A DNA stretch of 64,000 nt from Pyropia yezoensis. Lineage: Eukaryota; Rhodophyta; Bangiophyceae; Bangiales; Bangiaceae. The stretch is from assembly GCA_009829735.1 (NCBI GenBank), contig CM020620.1:15659186-15723185 (forward strand), given 5' to 3'. Position 1 is the first letter of the stretch; every line of letters starts with the position of its first letter. The translations under genes were made by a program, and so were the position numbers. The notes beneath the pieces are model-generated. The model made no database searches and was not told where the DNA came from. It saw nothing but the letters and a program-made list of their open reading frames with translations. Positions 9,752-20,496 of the stretch are shown in pieces.

Positions 9752-10876
9752 ATGCACCTCAGGTACTTCATCAAGAGTGGAGAGAAACAGGCTACCTTGA
9801 AGGGTAAAGAGCACCGTGAGGCGGTTCACTTCTTGCCTTTCGCAGCTGCGGGCTTGTTCGGGCGGTCTGGAGCAGGAGGGCAGCATCATCGTCTCCTGAC
9901 GTGGGTGCTCTGCGAGCTCGCCGCGATATTGAAGAGCGCCTTTGATGTGCGGCCGAAGACCTGGGCGGAAGCCAAGTCGGTATGTCGTCGTATGAGTCGT
10001 TGGATTGAGAACGACTACCAGCCCCTCTTTGGGCCCTCGCACACAACCAAGCTGCATCGCGCAGTGTCGCATCTACTGGACGAGTTCTTCCTTCGAGGCA
10101 ACCTTCGAGACGACAACACGGGCGTGAACGAGGCCCTGCACAAGTTTGTCAAGCTGGCCTTTACACTCACGAACAACAGTCGTGATAACGCGGCATTGCA
10201 GATGGTGCTCACGGAGCAGATCCAGAGCGTCGTACGACTCTCACGACTGCGGCAGACATCAAAAGCGACTTCCAAGAAGGCGTCCAAATTGAGTCGTATG
10301 CGTGCCCGTGGGGCGCTCAGCTCCGTCTCCGACTTCGCAGCTGCGTCTGGCTTGGTGACTTTGGACGAGGCCCTGCAGTGCGCTTCATCTGACTTCATCA
10401 CGACGCAGTCCGGGACGTTGTTGCCAGACGCTGATATCCGTCGGGCGCGCGGCGATCGCACCATGGTCTGGGCCACCCCGGACCTGAAGGGACGCCCTTG
10501 GTATGACTGGGTTCGCTACCGAGCAGAAGACGGGACGGTCGGAGTGGGGCAGGCACGCGCGATTATTGCGGCCCACAACGGCACGCTCAGTCGGACGGTC
10601 GTGGTGCACTGTGCTGAGACCGCAAGCTCCGTGCCTGAGTGTCCTTTCACGGCATACGGGTGCGAGAGGCATCAGTGGTGCCACCAGGTTCGGGAGGGTA
10701 AGATACGCACCACCCTTGCGGCCATTTCTTCGCACAAGATCATTGACGTTCTCTGCGTGGAGCACGACTGGGAGGAGTGGGTGGATCGTGTTGGGGTGTG
10801 TCGCTTCCCAAAGAGCTTTGTTTCTGATGCAGGTGACTGGCGCGACCACCGCTTCTTTACCAATTACTTTGTGTGA
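9752..10876 (+). CDS. C-terminal part of a Plavaka/CACTA-like transposase
   Basis: 374 residues from the ATG at 9752; the frame is open a little further upstream to a possible splice acceptor, so the true protein may be longer. Residues about 107-170 contain KLH...H...G....NTGVNEALHKFVKLAF..TN.........QMV. The order KLH, H, G, NT, E-x-LHK, TN, QM is that of the C-terminal region of Plavaka-type (CACTA superfamily) transposases. The catalytic DDE core would lie upstream and is absent, so this is a truncated transposase or a remnant. The last third carries scattered Cys and His (ECPFTAYGCERHQWCH) that might bind metal. No terminal repeats were identified. Confidence 0.5.
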   Translation: MHLRYFIKSGEKQATLKGKEHREAVHFLPFAAAGLFGRSGAGGQHHRLLTWVLCELAAILKSAFDVRPKTWAEAKSVCRRMSRWIENDYQPLFGPSHTTKLHRAVSHLLDEFFLRGNLRDDNTGVNEALHKFVKLAFTLTNNSRDNAALQMVLTEQIQSVVRLSRLRQTSKATSKKASKLSRMRARGALSSVSDFAAASGLVTLDEALQCASSDFITTQSGTLLPDADIRRARGDRTMVWATPDLKGRPWYDWVRYRAEDGTVGVGQARAIIAAHNGTLSRTVVVHCAETASSVPECPFTAYGCERHQWCHQVREGKIRTTLAAISSHKIIDVLCVEHDWEEWVDRVGVCRFPKSFVSDAGDWRDHRFFTNYFV

Positions 10877-12585
10877 GGCACGAGAGAGCCACGCGGCTGC
10901 ATGATGGTGTGCACACAAGTATCTCGTTGCATCTGACTTATTGTGCTGCCATTGAATGACATGTCACGCATTGCAAGCCATTGAACGCCGTTTGACCGTC
11001 TGGACCGAGAGAGAAGAGAGGGAGAGAGGGGAGAAATAAGAGTGAGACAGGAGTGCGAGACACCACGTCCGCCTTGATTTTGACGCTTCGTAGACAAAAT
11101 CAGTACTATAATCATTGTCGTTGTTTTGACAAACGTGGTCTGAGAGGCCTCTGTGGCCTGTCCCATGACACAGGCGCACAGGCCAAGTCATTTCGGGCTG
11201 TGCCTTGGCCGTGAGAGCACGCCGAACGAGAATCGCCGTCGCTTCATGCGCTTCGTGGATTTTAGTGCAGGCATGTGGCTCTCTCTCGTTGCTCCCAGGC
11301 GCGGCACCTACCTAGTGCTCATGATAGAGCACAGAATCCAAGAAACCATCTGCTATCAGCCCTTCACAGGCTTCAGTTTCTCTCTGTAGCCCCCCAGCAC
11401 GGAGTCAATAAGCGTCCCTGTCGCTTCTTACCAGGCAAGGCAGGGCATATTTGGGCCACTGGGGGCACTGAGGTGGACTGAGGCCCCACCCTAACGCTTG
11501 AGATGAAGTTGAAATGCTGTCCTAACCAGATCGAGAACTACCCCACGGAGCATTGATACGGATGGCCGGATGGTCGTTCGCATTTGCCTGCGTTGACTGT
11601 CATTCTGGACTGCTTTAAGACAATCTCTGTGGCAAAGTCCTCAGGCTCCCAGACTTGAAACAGAACGGTCGCAGGCAACGACGCCTGAGCATGGAAATGA
11701 CATGTAGGGTCCAAAAGATGCAGCCGAGATGCAGTTGGGTACGTTTTCAATAATCCCTGCAGCAGTCCTAATGGTGTGCTGCACGTGGAGATGTGACGAG
11801 TACAATCAGATGTCATCAAGATACAGGTGGGCGCGGCTGCCGACGATCTCATCGACGATCATAACGTGGGCACCCTCGTCGGGGCAATGATGGTACGCAG
11901 TGTAGGCTACGATGTCACGGTGGCGCAGGTCCGGAAGGAGGTCCAGCTCATCGTCCAGGCCCTTCAGCGCGGCGCCAACGCCGTCTGCGTCGTAGCCAAT
12001 AGCGGTGGTGGTGGGCGCCCCCACGGCGACGGACCGCGAGACCACCTGGGCCGCCACGGGGCTTCCAAAAAGTCAGTGGCCGTGTAGACGGTCCAGAAGC
12101 CGCCGGCACTCAGCGGGGGCTCGCGGAGGCCATTGTGTAGCACAAAGCGGGCGGCGGGGGGGAGTGCACCCGCTCCGACCGCGGGGCAACGGGTCACACC
12201 AGGAGAGGGGCGGCGTCGCAAGCCATAGCTGCCCCGGCGACCCGGCTGATGGGGGCGGCCCGCCCACAGATGCGAGCACCGGACGTGGTTCGGGACAAGC
12301 AGGGACAGGGGGTACTCGCGGAGCGATGTCGACAGGGCGTGACGACGGACGGCCGAGCGGCGGGAGACCGCTCCGCCGGTCCGGTGCAGCACACGGGGTT
12401 GAGCACAATCCGTGAGAGGAGCCGCTTGGCCAGCACTGCACCACCATGATGGTGGAGGCAGCGGGGCGGTGATGACGTGAGATTCGTTACTACAGCAATG
12501 ACCTTCTCTGCGACGCACCCAGCATGTGCACACGGGTGAACGACAGATTGCAGTCTGCATCCGCTGTTTCCGCTGCGGTGCATTA
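10877..12585. other. intergenic, no supported gene
   Basis: About 1.7 kb of moderate GC with only short overlapping ORFs on both strands and no recognisable domain. At 12548-12562 there is a 15-base word, TTGCAGTCTGCATCC, differing by two transitions from the left end of the MITE that begins 36 bases further on, so it is probably a decayed copy of that terminus. Confidence 0.4.
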
Positions 12586-12790
12586 CAGTCTGTATCCAGT
12601 AGTATGACCCCCTTGCGGACATTGTAGCCCACCCCCACATTTCCCCCTTTTTAACACTTCCACCAATGAGGTGCCTTCTTGGGACGAGACGGGCTCTCAG
12701 AGACCGTCTTGCTCCCTCGTGCGAGGAAAATCTCCCAGTTATATGACCCCCTGTCATATAACTGGGGCGCATATAGCCGGATACAGACTG
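12586..12790. mobile_element. 205-bp MITE with mariner-like ends
   Basis: The ends are perfect inverted repeats: CAGTCTGTATCC at 12586-12597 and its reverse complement at 12779-12790, each flanked by TA (12584-12585 and 12791-12792), the target duplication of Tc1/mariner elements. The CAGT start matches the two larger mariner-type elements of this window, though the inner TIR sequence differs. No coding capacity. A 14-bp perfect hairpin lies inside. It is best read as a non-autonomous relative mobilised by a mariner transposase. Confidence 0.7.
12734..12766. repeat. perfect 14-bp inverted repeat inside the MITE
   Basis: CCCAGTTATATGAC at 12734-12747 and its exact reverse complement at 12753-12766 are separated by 5 bases. 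It would form a strong hairpin in single-stranded DNA or RNA. Confidence 0.8.
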
Positions 12791-12792
12791 TA

Positions 12793-13197
12793 AACGTGTT
12801 GGCTGTGGCAGCAGCGAGTGTCGCGATTTGGTCTGCCGACCTCGCTTGCGTTGCACGCCCCCAAACCCGGGGCGTGACGTGATGCAAGGCGAATGATGTA
12901 ATGGCACATCTGCAGATGTCGCCGAAATTACATTTATTATTCGACTATACAATGGGGGGCCACGCGGAAGTAGCCTGCTACTCATTTCCGATAATCAGGC
13001 TGGGGCCTCCCACGCACCTGCTACCTGTCGAGGCTCTGTTCTTGGGCGCCCCCATCAGACAGTCCACCCCGGACGCAGTCGGGTCCGTCCCGTACTGACT
13101 ACCCCCAGCGACCGACCGACCATTCCCCCACAGCCGGCGTGGCTTTCCTCCCCCCTACCCCTCTCCGTGCCCACGTCCGTCCTTTTTCTCCCCCCCC
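12793..13197. other. gap between the MITE and the hAT pseudogene
   Basis: No gene or clear signal. It probably contains the 5' flank and perhaps the left end of the hAT element, but no 8-bp target duplication or TIR could be identified. Confidence 0.3.
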
Positions 13198-14419
13198 ATG
13201 GCGTCGCCGTCCACACCGCGCCCGCCGTCGGCGGTGTGGACGTTCATGGACTTGTCGGCGGACGGCCGTCGCATGGCCTGAAAGGTGCCCACGTGGGCCT
13301 ACAAAGACATAGCTAAGAACGCGACAAGGGCACATCGGCACCTGCGGACGTGCCAGCTAGCGCTGGCGCACAGGCCGGGCGTCGCTGCCCTGCTTGCCTC
13401 ACCAGATGCCGCCGCGAAAGATGGCGCGTCTCTGGATTCGACGCCCCCCCCTCTGACTGATGCCGTTTTGGCTGAGAGGCGTCTGCAGTTTGCGACCCTC
13501 CACCTGGATTTGGGCATGGCATTGTCAACTTTTGACACGCCGGGGTGGCGAGCCATCTTCCTCACTATGTCCGGAGGGCTATTTGACGGTCCCGGTGGGC
13601 GCCGCGCGTTCGGCGGCCCGCTTCTATCGGAAGCACTCGCCATTGTGGACGCGCGGGTCTCCGGCTTTACTCAGGCGGCCAGCGTCCTATCTGTCTCAAT
13701 GGACGGGATGACAGATGTGAATGGGGGCGGGGTCTACAATCTCATCGTCTACACGCCCACGCCACTGCTGGTGGCAGCTCACCGCCTCGGCCGGGAGGAG
13801 GCGTCGGCGGATTTGCTTCTCGCGCGTCTGGGTGCTGCGCTGCAAGGCCCCCCGTTGAATGATGTGGCCTCCAGCAGCGGCACGGGGCTGCAAGGCGGTG
13901 CCACCCCTCAGACACTGTTCTCGAGTCGCCGCCTGCTGTCACTCGTGACCGACTCCCCCTCCACCATGGCGGCCCTCCGCACCCGAGCGGTGGACGTTGG
14001 AACGTTCTTGTACGCGTTCGGATGCGCTGCGCAAGCTGTGCACCTCGTTCCGTACGACGCAGCCCGGGTGGCAGTGTGTGCTTTGGCGCTGCTCACGGCA
14101 CTAACAATCGTCTCGAAGACGTGCCTTCTGGCGACTTTCCTGGATACAGTTTACTCTTCGCAGAAACCGTTAGTAAAGCGCTGGGACGGCCAGGGCTCGC
14201 GCCAACGAGTAAACCCTTGAAGCGTCGCTCGGTTTTTCAGGCCCCGGGGCCTGGCATGCTGCGGTTTCCGTGTCTCATGTCGTGGTGAAACCGCGAAACG
14301 AGGTACCAATGGAATCCCGGGGGCGTAAACGACGCCCGCCGTCTTGTGGTTTGAGTTCCGAAGTCTCCCACGCGCGAGGGCCCACGTCGGGACTGCATTG
14401 GCACCAGCGGTCAGCAGCC

Positions 14420-15390
14420 AGTTCAGTCCAGAGGGAGGGCACGATCTGAGCACCAGCGGACGATCTTTCGACTCTGCGAGTGTGGCCACAGGTGCTGGCC
14501 TCCATCATAACGACAGCGACGGCTGTGTTGGTCGCGTCCGCCCCCACCGCAGATGCCACCCACGACCAAGATTGGCAATAGTGGGGGGGGCGTCTGGTCG
14601 ACCTGAACTCTCGCCCGTGCGCACCCGCCGCGGCGGCGGGGGCGGCGGCGGCGGGGGCGGCGGCGGCGGCGGCGGCGCTCGTAGTGGTGGCCCCGGCCCT
14701 GGCGAGGGTGACGGCGGCGTTGGTTGCGCCCGCTTCCGCCGCAGCCGATGCCGATCCTGACGGGTAAGGCTGCCGCTGGGCGGAGGGGGATTAGGCGGAT
14801 CACGTCTTTCGGACTCCACCCACCGTGGCGGCGGCGGCAGCGGCAGTGGCAGCGGCGGCGGCGGCGCTCCTAGTGGTGGCCTCAATCGTGGCGACGGCGG
14901 CGGCAATGTTGGTCGCGCCCGCCGCCCCCGCCGCGGCCGCCGATGCTGACGGGTGGGGCTGCCACTGGGGTAGGGGCGCTTGGTCGGGATCAGTTCTCGC
15001 CGACCCCACCCACCGTGGCGGAGGCGGCGAAGGCGCTAGTGGCGGCGCCACTCGTACGATGGCGGCGGAGGAGTTGATCCTGCCCGCTGCCGCCGCTGCT
15101 GACAATGCCGGAAAAGACTGCCGCTGGGTGGGGGTGCGTGTGGGGGTGCTGAAATGTTCCCGTGCTCACCCGCCGTGGCTGCAGCGGCGGTGGCGGAGGC
15201 GTTGCTAATGATGCTGGTCCCTCACTGCGGCGATGGCGGCGGTGGGGTTGGTCATGTCCGCCGTCACTGCAGCCGACGACGATGTAGGAGGCTGGCTGCC
15301 GCCGGGGGTCGAGGGTCTGGGCGAACTCCACACTTTCCCGTGCTCACTCGGCGTGACGACGATGGCTGCGGCGGCGGCGGCGCTCGCTGG
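14420..15390. repeat. diverged tandem repeat, unit about 160-195 bp
   Basis: A GC-rich unit recurs about five times. A convenient landmark is a CACCC(A/G)CCGTGGCGG-like word near 14622, 14818, 15006, 15168 and 15345, followed by GCGGCGG-type triplet tracts, then a GTTGGTCGCGCCCGC-like block and a GACGGGT..GGCTGCC block. Copies are diverged, so this is an old array. It sits inside the hAT transposase pseudogene. The long ORFs across it on both strands are composition artefacts. Confidence 0.65.
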
Positions 15391-15830
15391 GGCGACGGCC
15401 ACCCGCCCGGCAAAGGCTTCGAGCCGACGGCCGCGACCGCATCCCCGCCGGGGAGGAGACGGCCCGCCGGTAGGGTTTCCGCACGCTGCAGCACCCAGGG
15501 CGACGGCAACCTGCCCGGCACCATCTGGGCGCCCCCGACCGCTACGACACCGCAGCCGGGGATGTGAAGGCCGTCCGGTAGGTGCGCACCCCGCTGCCAC
15601 GCCCACGGGGCGACGGCCACCCGCCCGGCACCATCGGCGCTCTGGACGACAAAGACACGGCAGCCGAGGAGGTGAGGCCCGCCGCCTGGTGCGCACCGTG
15701 GCGCCACGCCCAGGGGGCGACAGCCACCCGCCCGGCACAAGCGGGCGCTGCGGGCCGCGTCGCATTGCAACCTGTGGGCCGACGTCCCGCCCCCAGGTGG
15801 CCGCCGCGCCGCCGCGCCCAGGTGCGTCGT
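15391..15830. repeat. second tandem repeat, unit about 108 bp, four copies
   Basis: The word GCGACGGCCACCCGCCCGGC or a close variant recurs near 15391, 15499, 15608 and 15716, a regular spacing of about 108 bases, followed by CACCATCTGGGC/CACCATCGGCGC-type sequence. 108 is divisible by three, which is why ORFs stay open across it. It directly follows the first array inside the hAT pseudogene. Confidence 0.7.
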
Positions 15831-17165
15831 CCCCGCCTTGCACTGGCGGCGTCCAGGTCTGCTCTGCATCCGTCCGCCTTCAGCCAGCGCGCACGCCGGT
15901 CCGGGCGGCACCGTCCAACGCTCAGAATGGGCGCCGTCGCTGCAGCGGGCCCGCGGCGGCGGCGGGCGCCGCGGGCGGCAGTCGGCGGCCTTCCCGACGG
16001 GCTGCCGACCACGTGCCTCACGACCTCGTCCCATTGCGGCATTCCAATTGCCACATTCGGAGCTCCAAGAGGTTCATTTTACCAGCATCTCATGCTCTCG
16101 ATCACGTTCTTGCACCCGCGAGAGGCAGCCTCGTGGGTGGTGTTAGTTTCCTTGCAGCTGGAGTCAAAAGGAATAAAACACCCAATTATCTGCGAACAAC
16201 GCCTGCCTAAAACGCCGGCGAAGATATCGGGTTCCTAAGCGTGCAGATGTTCGTGACGATTACGATCTTCTTCACGCGGTCCCTGTGGGCGCGCTCCCTG
16301 TTGACCCTCGTGCGGTCGCGCCTGGCAGCCAAAGCCCCTACACGTGTCGGGACGCTCTGGAGCTGCAGCCGCACGCGCTGGGCCGATGAGGGGGCAACCA
16401 TTGCAGCTGTTGGCGCCAACCTGCCGGCTTTGCGCCACAACCTGTTGGAGAACGAGCACGCGTCTGCCCCGTTTGAGGTGCCCGAAGCGGTCAGCAGCGC
16501 TGTGGCATCCGCGGCGGCGGCTGAGGCCATCGCGAATCGTGCCCTCTTCCTTTGTTTTCTGGCGCGGCTGGTGACCGTGCTGGAAGGCGATGCAACGCCG
16601 CTGTCAACCTGTACGGGTGTATTCGCGAGCCTGCACGCGTCACTGGCGAACAAGTCTTCCTCCGTTACTGTGGCCAACCGCCAGTCGCTGCAAGGCACCC
16701 TCGAGCGCCAGTTTTCATCCTTTCATGACCTAATGGTGGTCTTGGCCTTCTCTTTGAACACGTCTTGGGCGCCGGTACGCGCGCGACTCTCATGTCTGCT
16801 GTGGGGCGGCCAATTGCTGTCCACCCTGCGAGACGCGGCCGTGAACAGGCTGGGCGCGTCGGACGTTGCGGTGAAGACTGCCCTGCTTACCGACCTTTCC
16901 AGCTTTGCCGCGCTGGAGGTGCGCCACGCCCGGCGCCCGGCAACAAGGAGCTTGCACCCAGTTTTTTAATGGCGCCTCTGGGGCGCTTCTCTCACGGTCC
17001 TTCACCCATCGGCGGTGCGCCTGCTGTCTACCCCGCCGTCCGCTGCCGGGGAAGAGGGAACGTTTGAGACGCTCGAGGTTGTGCTCAGTACCCGGCGGAA
17101 CCGCTTGGCCCCCCATCGTGTTGACGCGCAGACGCGGCTAGCGTTTCACGCTCATCAGATGCGGC

Positions 17166-19133
17166 GCGCGTGTCGCCCATCCCCCGCCCTCCCCCCGCCC
17201 CCCTTTCATCCCACACCCCACCTGCAGCGTTGGGCATCGTGGTGAGCTGGCTCGCCGCCACCCCGCGCTGGCTCGTCGCCCACCCACACCCGCCGACCGC
17301 CTCCAGGGGAGCGGACCACCCCCCCCCCGCCACCCGCCACGCGCCACCCCACCACATCCGTACTCGCCATCCCCGCCTCCCCCCCCCCCCCCCCCCTCCG
17401 TTCATGTTCTTAGTCCTTGGCGGGCGTCACCAGCACTCCTGCGCCACCGTGAGAGAGCCCCTCCGCCGTGACTGGCACAGCCGGGACCGGAGTCACTCGT
17501 CGCCCGCGACGGGGGGAGCCGTCGCCACCGCCGTCGCCGCCGCCGCTGCCGCCGCCACAGGGGCCGTCGGCAAGGATGAGGGGGGGCAGCCACCGTCCGC
17601 ACGGCAGACAGCCGTTAGATTGCGTGAATTACAATATTGACAGTTCTGTAGCAACACACTGGGACCGGCCCTCGCGGGGTACCGCATCAGGCTGTATCGA
17701 TTTCCCGTCACTGCTGGGTACTGTGGCTATTTCAACCATGGCTGCAGTGTGCTTGTGGTCGCGGCAATGGACTGTTGGATGCTAGCCAATACTTGCGCCG
17801 GATTGCACGACGTCGATGATTGCGTATCACACGGGTGGCTGATTGGCGCGTTCGGCGCGAGATTCTTTGCATCGACGGCGTGCTGGCCGTGCCCTGTTTG
17901 CTGTCGGCGACCACGTGGAGGCTGCCGCTCGTGCGCATCTCTGGCTCGTTGCGTGCGCGCACCTGCGTTTTTGTGCGTGCACGAGGGGGGGGGGCTTGGC
18001 CCGAGCCTGTGTGGGTGCGCCCGCTTGCCTGAGGGTGCCATGCGTGCACGGGCGCCCGTGTGAGCGCGCGTGCATGCGGGTGGAATGTGGGGGTGTGCCG
18101 GTCCCTACATGCGGGTGGGCACAGGGTGCTGAAGGGACGATTGCGTGAGAGAGAAATAGCATCGACGAAGAAGACAGACCCTTTGGATTTTCAATGTCGG
18201 AGGCGTGCTCGGACGTCGGCCACCTCCATCGCACGGCTCCACGGTCGGACGCAGGCCGGGGTTCTCTTGTCAGTACTGCCACAGGTATCTCGTGGCACTC
18301 AAGTTTGCGCTCAGATTACCCGAACTCAGCGCAGAAAGCCCGTTGGTGACGATCAAATTGGTTTCCGCCGCGGGGGCAGCGGACGGGCATCAAACAGGCT
18401 CGTCCGCCGCGGGGGCGGCAGGCATCGGGCAGGCGGCGGCGAGGGGCACGCAGAGGTGGCGAGGGGCACGCAGAGGTGGAACGGGATGGGGCGGACAAGG
18501 AGAGGGGGCCAGGGGCAGGAAGGGCAAGCCTCGATCAACGGGCTGGTAGTAGCTTCGCTTTTATACAAGTGGTGAGGCGTTGAGGGGAGCGAGGGCGTGG
18601 GGTGCAGCGGAGAGGGCCGCGGCCGTCCACCTACCCTTCAGGCTGTACGCGATAAAACCAACGCAAGGGACAGAGGGCTTCAGACGCGTCAGCGGCGCTC
18701 CCGCCGCCCCGTCAGTCGTGGGTGCCCGGCAGAGGACGTCTTGCCACCCCCGCCGCTGCGCTTCCAAGGGCCCCGAGCCAAAGGGTACGGCAAGTGGCGG
18801 GCGGGAGCGGCCGGTCCGCCGCTGCCAGCAGGCGGAGGCCGCGACGCGGCCGGCGGGGCGGGAGCGGCGCTCGTGAACGCATGAACTTTTCTATGGGGGG
18901 GATGGCAGCGGCCGCAAAGGCTTTCACTCGGCCCCCTCCGCGGCGGCCACCACGGCTGGAAGTTCAAAAGCAGGCGCTGCCGCCAGTGCTCCCGCCGCCC
19001 CTCCCGCCGCCGCCGCCGGTGCGGGCGGCCAAGAGGTGGCGGTGGCTGGCATCGAAGCGGGGGCCGCGTCAGTGGTGGTCGCGGCCGTCGCGGTGGGGAC
19101 AGTGTGCCGTCGCGAAGACAATAGGAACATGTA
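17166..19133. other. intergenic, low-complexity GC-rich sequence, no supported gene
   Basis: Contains poly-C near 17378-17398, GCC/GCG triplet tracts near 17520-17570, a (TG/CG)-rich stretch about 17880-18130 and a short direct repeat (GCGAGGGGCACGCAGAGGTG, two copies near 18437-18478). The ORF entering the mariner element from 18722 is only an open-frame extension. Confidence 0.45.
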
Positions 19134-19160
19134 CAGTCGGTACCCAATTTTATCCGCACG
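19134..19160 (+). repeat. left TIR of the mariner element
   Basis: 27 bp beginning CAGTCGGTACCC, preceded by TA. Perfect inverted match to the right end. Confidence 0.92.
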
Positions 19161-19321
19161 CTTCTGGTAACAATTGTTCGTGCCCGAATCGGCATGCCCG
19201 ATGCGTCTCGTGCCACTATCTGCCGCATTCGGCGTCGGGTTGCGGCCAAGTGCTACGGCAGGGCCCATCTGTAACAGCCCACAGCTCAGCCCGTAGTGCC
19301 CCGGTCAGGTCTTCAAGCACC

Positions 19322-20380
19322 ATGGCGGGATCAGCACGTCGCCCCCTGTCCATCGCCGAGAACATAACCATCACTACCCTCTTCGAACAGGGGAAGTCTC
19401 TGCAGGCCGTCGGTACGATATTGAGGCGCCGAAAGAGCACCATCGCCTACGCCGCCAAGGCCATGTGCTCCGCGGCTGCGGGCCCCCGGGTGGACAAGCG
19501 TGGTTGTCCAAAGGTTCTGACGGACCACGAGCAGCGCACCCTCAAGCGGACGATGGACATCAGCAGGTTTAGCTCAGTGGCCTCCCTGACGGAGATAGTC
19601 AATACGACGCGTTCCCAGGCTACGAGGGGGGCTAAAAAAAGCCCTATATCACTCTCGACGGTCCGTAGGGCCGTCCGGGCTATGGGGCTCGCCTCCCGGG
19701 TGGCGGCCAAGAAACTCTTCCTGTCGGCCAAGAATATGGCCAAGCGTCTCGTGTGGTCCACCGAGCGGCGGGGCTGGTCGGCCGAGTGGGCGTCAGTGCT
19801 TTACACGGACGAGAGCTCTTTTGTGGTCGGTTACGGCAGCGCTTCCCGCGTTTGGCGTCGCCCCGGGGAGCGTTACGCCCCCCCTCGGCTTCGTTCAACC
19901 TTCAAGAGCGGCCGCCAGTCGGTCATGGTGTGGGGCGCCTTCTCTGCGCGTGGCCGCACGCCCCTAGTACGCAAGGACGGTACGATGAACGCCGACAAGT
20001 ATGCTGGCATCCTGGAGGACTACATCGTGCACCAGATATGCGCCGACTTCGGGGCGCCGGACGCTGCGTGGCTACAGGAGGTCCTAGCGCCCTGCCACGC
20101 CGCAAAGGCGTCAAAGGCTGTCAAGGATGCGCTCGGCCTGCGAGAGCTTCCGTGGGTTGGGCAGAGCCCGGACCTGAACCCCATCGAGAATGCGTGGGCA
20201 GAGCTCGAACGCCGTCTACGCCGACGCCCGACGTCGCCCAAGAACAAGGACGAGCTGTTTGCAGCGCTCTGCGAGGAGTGGGGCGCTATCCCGGCCTCTT
20301 TTATTAAGGCTCTGACCGAGTCGATGCCCCGTAGGGTGCGTGAGGTGAATGCCGTAGAGGGAGCGAGCACCGAGTACTAA
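19322..20380 (+). CDS. Tc1/mariner transposase with altered second catalytic residue
   Basis: 352 residues from the ATG at 19322, full length for the family. The N-terminus has a helix-turn-helix (about 15-45, ENITITTLFEQGKSLQAVG) and a second DNA-binding helix region to about 120. The DDE core starts with VLYTDESSF (first Asp, about residue 162) and MVWGAFS. The second catalytic segment, normally D-N-A-P-C-H, reads EVLAPCHAAK: Val254 (GTC, 20081-20083) and Leu stand where Asp-Asn are expected. The third acidic residue is in SPDLNPIENAW (Glu289), giving the right 34-residue gap. The loss of the second Asp should abolish catalysis, although frame and TIRs are intact. Confidence 0.9.
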   Translation: MAGSARRPLSIAENITITTLFEQGKSLQAVGTILRRRKSTIAYAAKAMCSAAAGPRVDKRGCPKVLTDHEQRTLKRTMDISRFSSVASLTEIVNTTRSQATRGAKKSPISLSTVRRAVRAMGLASRVAAKKLFLSAKNMAKRLVWSTERRGWSAEWASVLYTDESSFVVGYGSASRVWRRPGERYAPPRLRSTFKSGRQSVMVWGAFSARGRTPLVRKDGTMNADKYAGILEDYIVHQICADFGAPDAAWLQEVLAPCHAAKASKAVKDALGLRELPWVGQSPDLNPIENAWAELERRLRRRPTSPKNKDELFAALCEEWGAIPASFIKALTESMPRRVREVNAVEGASTEY

Positions 20381-20469
20381 GAGGCCCAGTGCCTGGAATC
20401 GATGGTTGGCATGTGGTCAAATTGATCCGTGCGATTCTCGTTTTTCCCCGTGCGATTCTCGTTTTTCCT

Positions 20470-20496
20470 CGTGCGGATAAAATTGGGTACCGACTG
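20470..20496 (-). repeat. right TIR of the mariner element
   Basis: 27 bp, the exact reverse complement of 19134-19160, followed by TA. Directly outside is a GTACAGTACAGTACAT microsatellite-like stretch. Confidence 0.92.

Larger units (their letters stand above)
13198..17165 (+). pseudogene. hAT-family transposase, broken by stops and a ~2-kb insert
   Basis: The ATG at 13198 opens a BED-finger-like segment (SAVWTFMDLSADGRR) that meets an in-frame TGA at 13279-13281 and continues as KVPTWAYKD...AHRHLRTC. The next block, to about 14200, has the DUF659-type motif VSMDGMTDVNGGGVYNLIVY and SLVTDSPSTM, carrying the first catalytic Asp residues of hAT transposases. The coding sequence then breaks off and resumes near 16241 with FFTRSLWARSLL and the conserved TRW. 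A stop at 16967-16969 precedes, in the same frame, the hAT dimerisation motif (AVRLLSTPPSAAGEE and RRNRLAPHRV, about 17010-17165). Between the halves lie 2 kb of GC-rich tandem repeats. Two nonsense codons plus the insertion make it non-functional, but all modules of a hAT transposase are present in order. Confidence 0.82.
19134..20496 (+). mobile_element. complete Tc1/mariner-type transposon with TIRs and TA duplications
   Basis: A 1363-bp element. The left end CAGTCGGTACCCAATT begins at 19134 and its perfect reverse complement ends at 20496; the perfect match covers 27 bp (19134-19160 with 20470-20496). TA dinucleotides flank it (19132-19133, 20497-20498), the expected target duplication. 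One transposase gene fills the interior. Identical TIRs indicate a fairly recent insertion. Next to the right TIR the word CGTGCGATTCTCGTTTTT occurs twice in tandem (about 20427-20466). Confidence 0.92.

Noticed and set aside
15233..16210. 325-codon ORF across the tandem repeats, and long ORFs on the opposite strand
   Set aside because: A repeat period divisible by three and high GC keep all frames open; no domain, and it lies inside a broken transposase.
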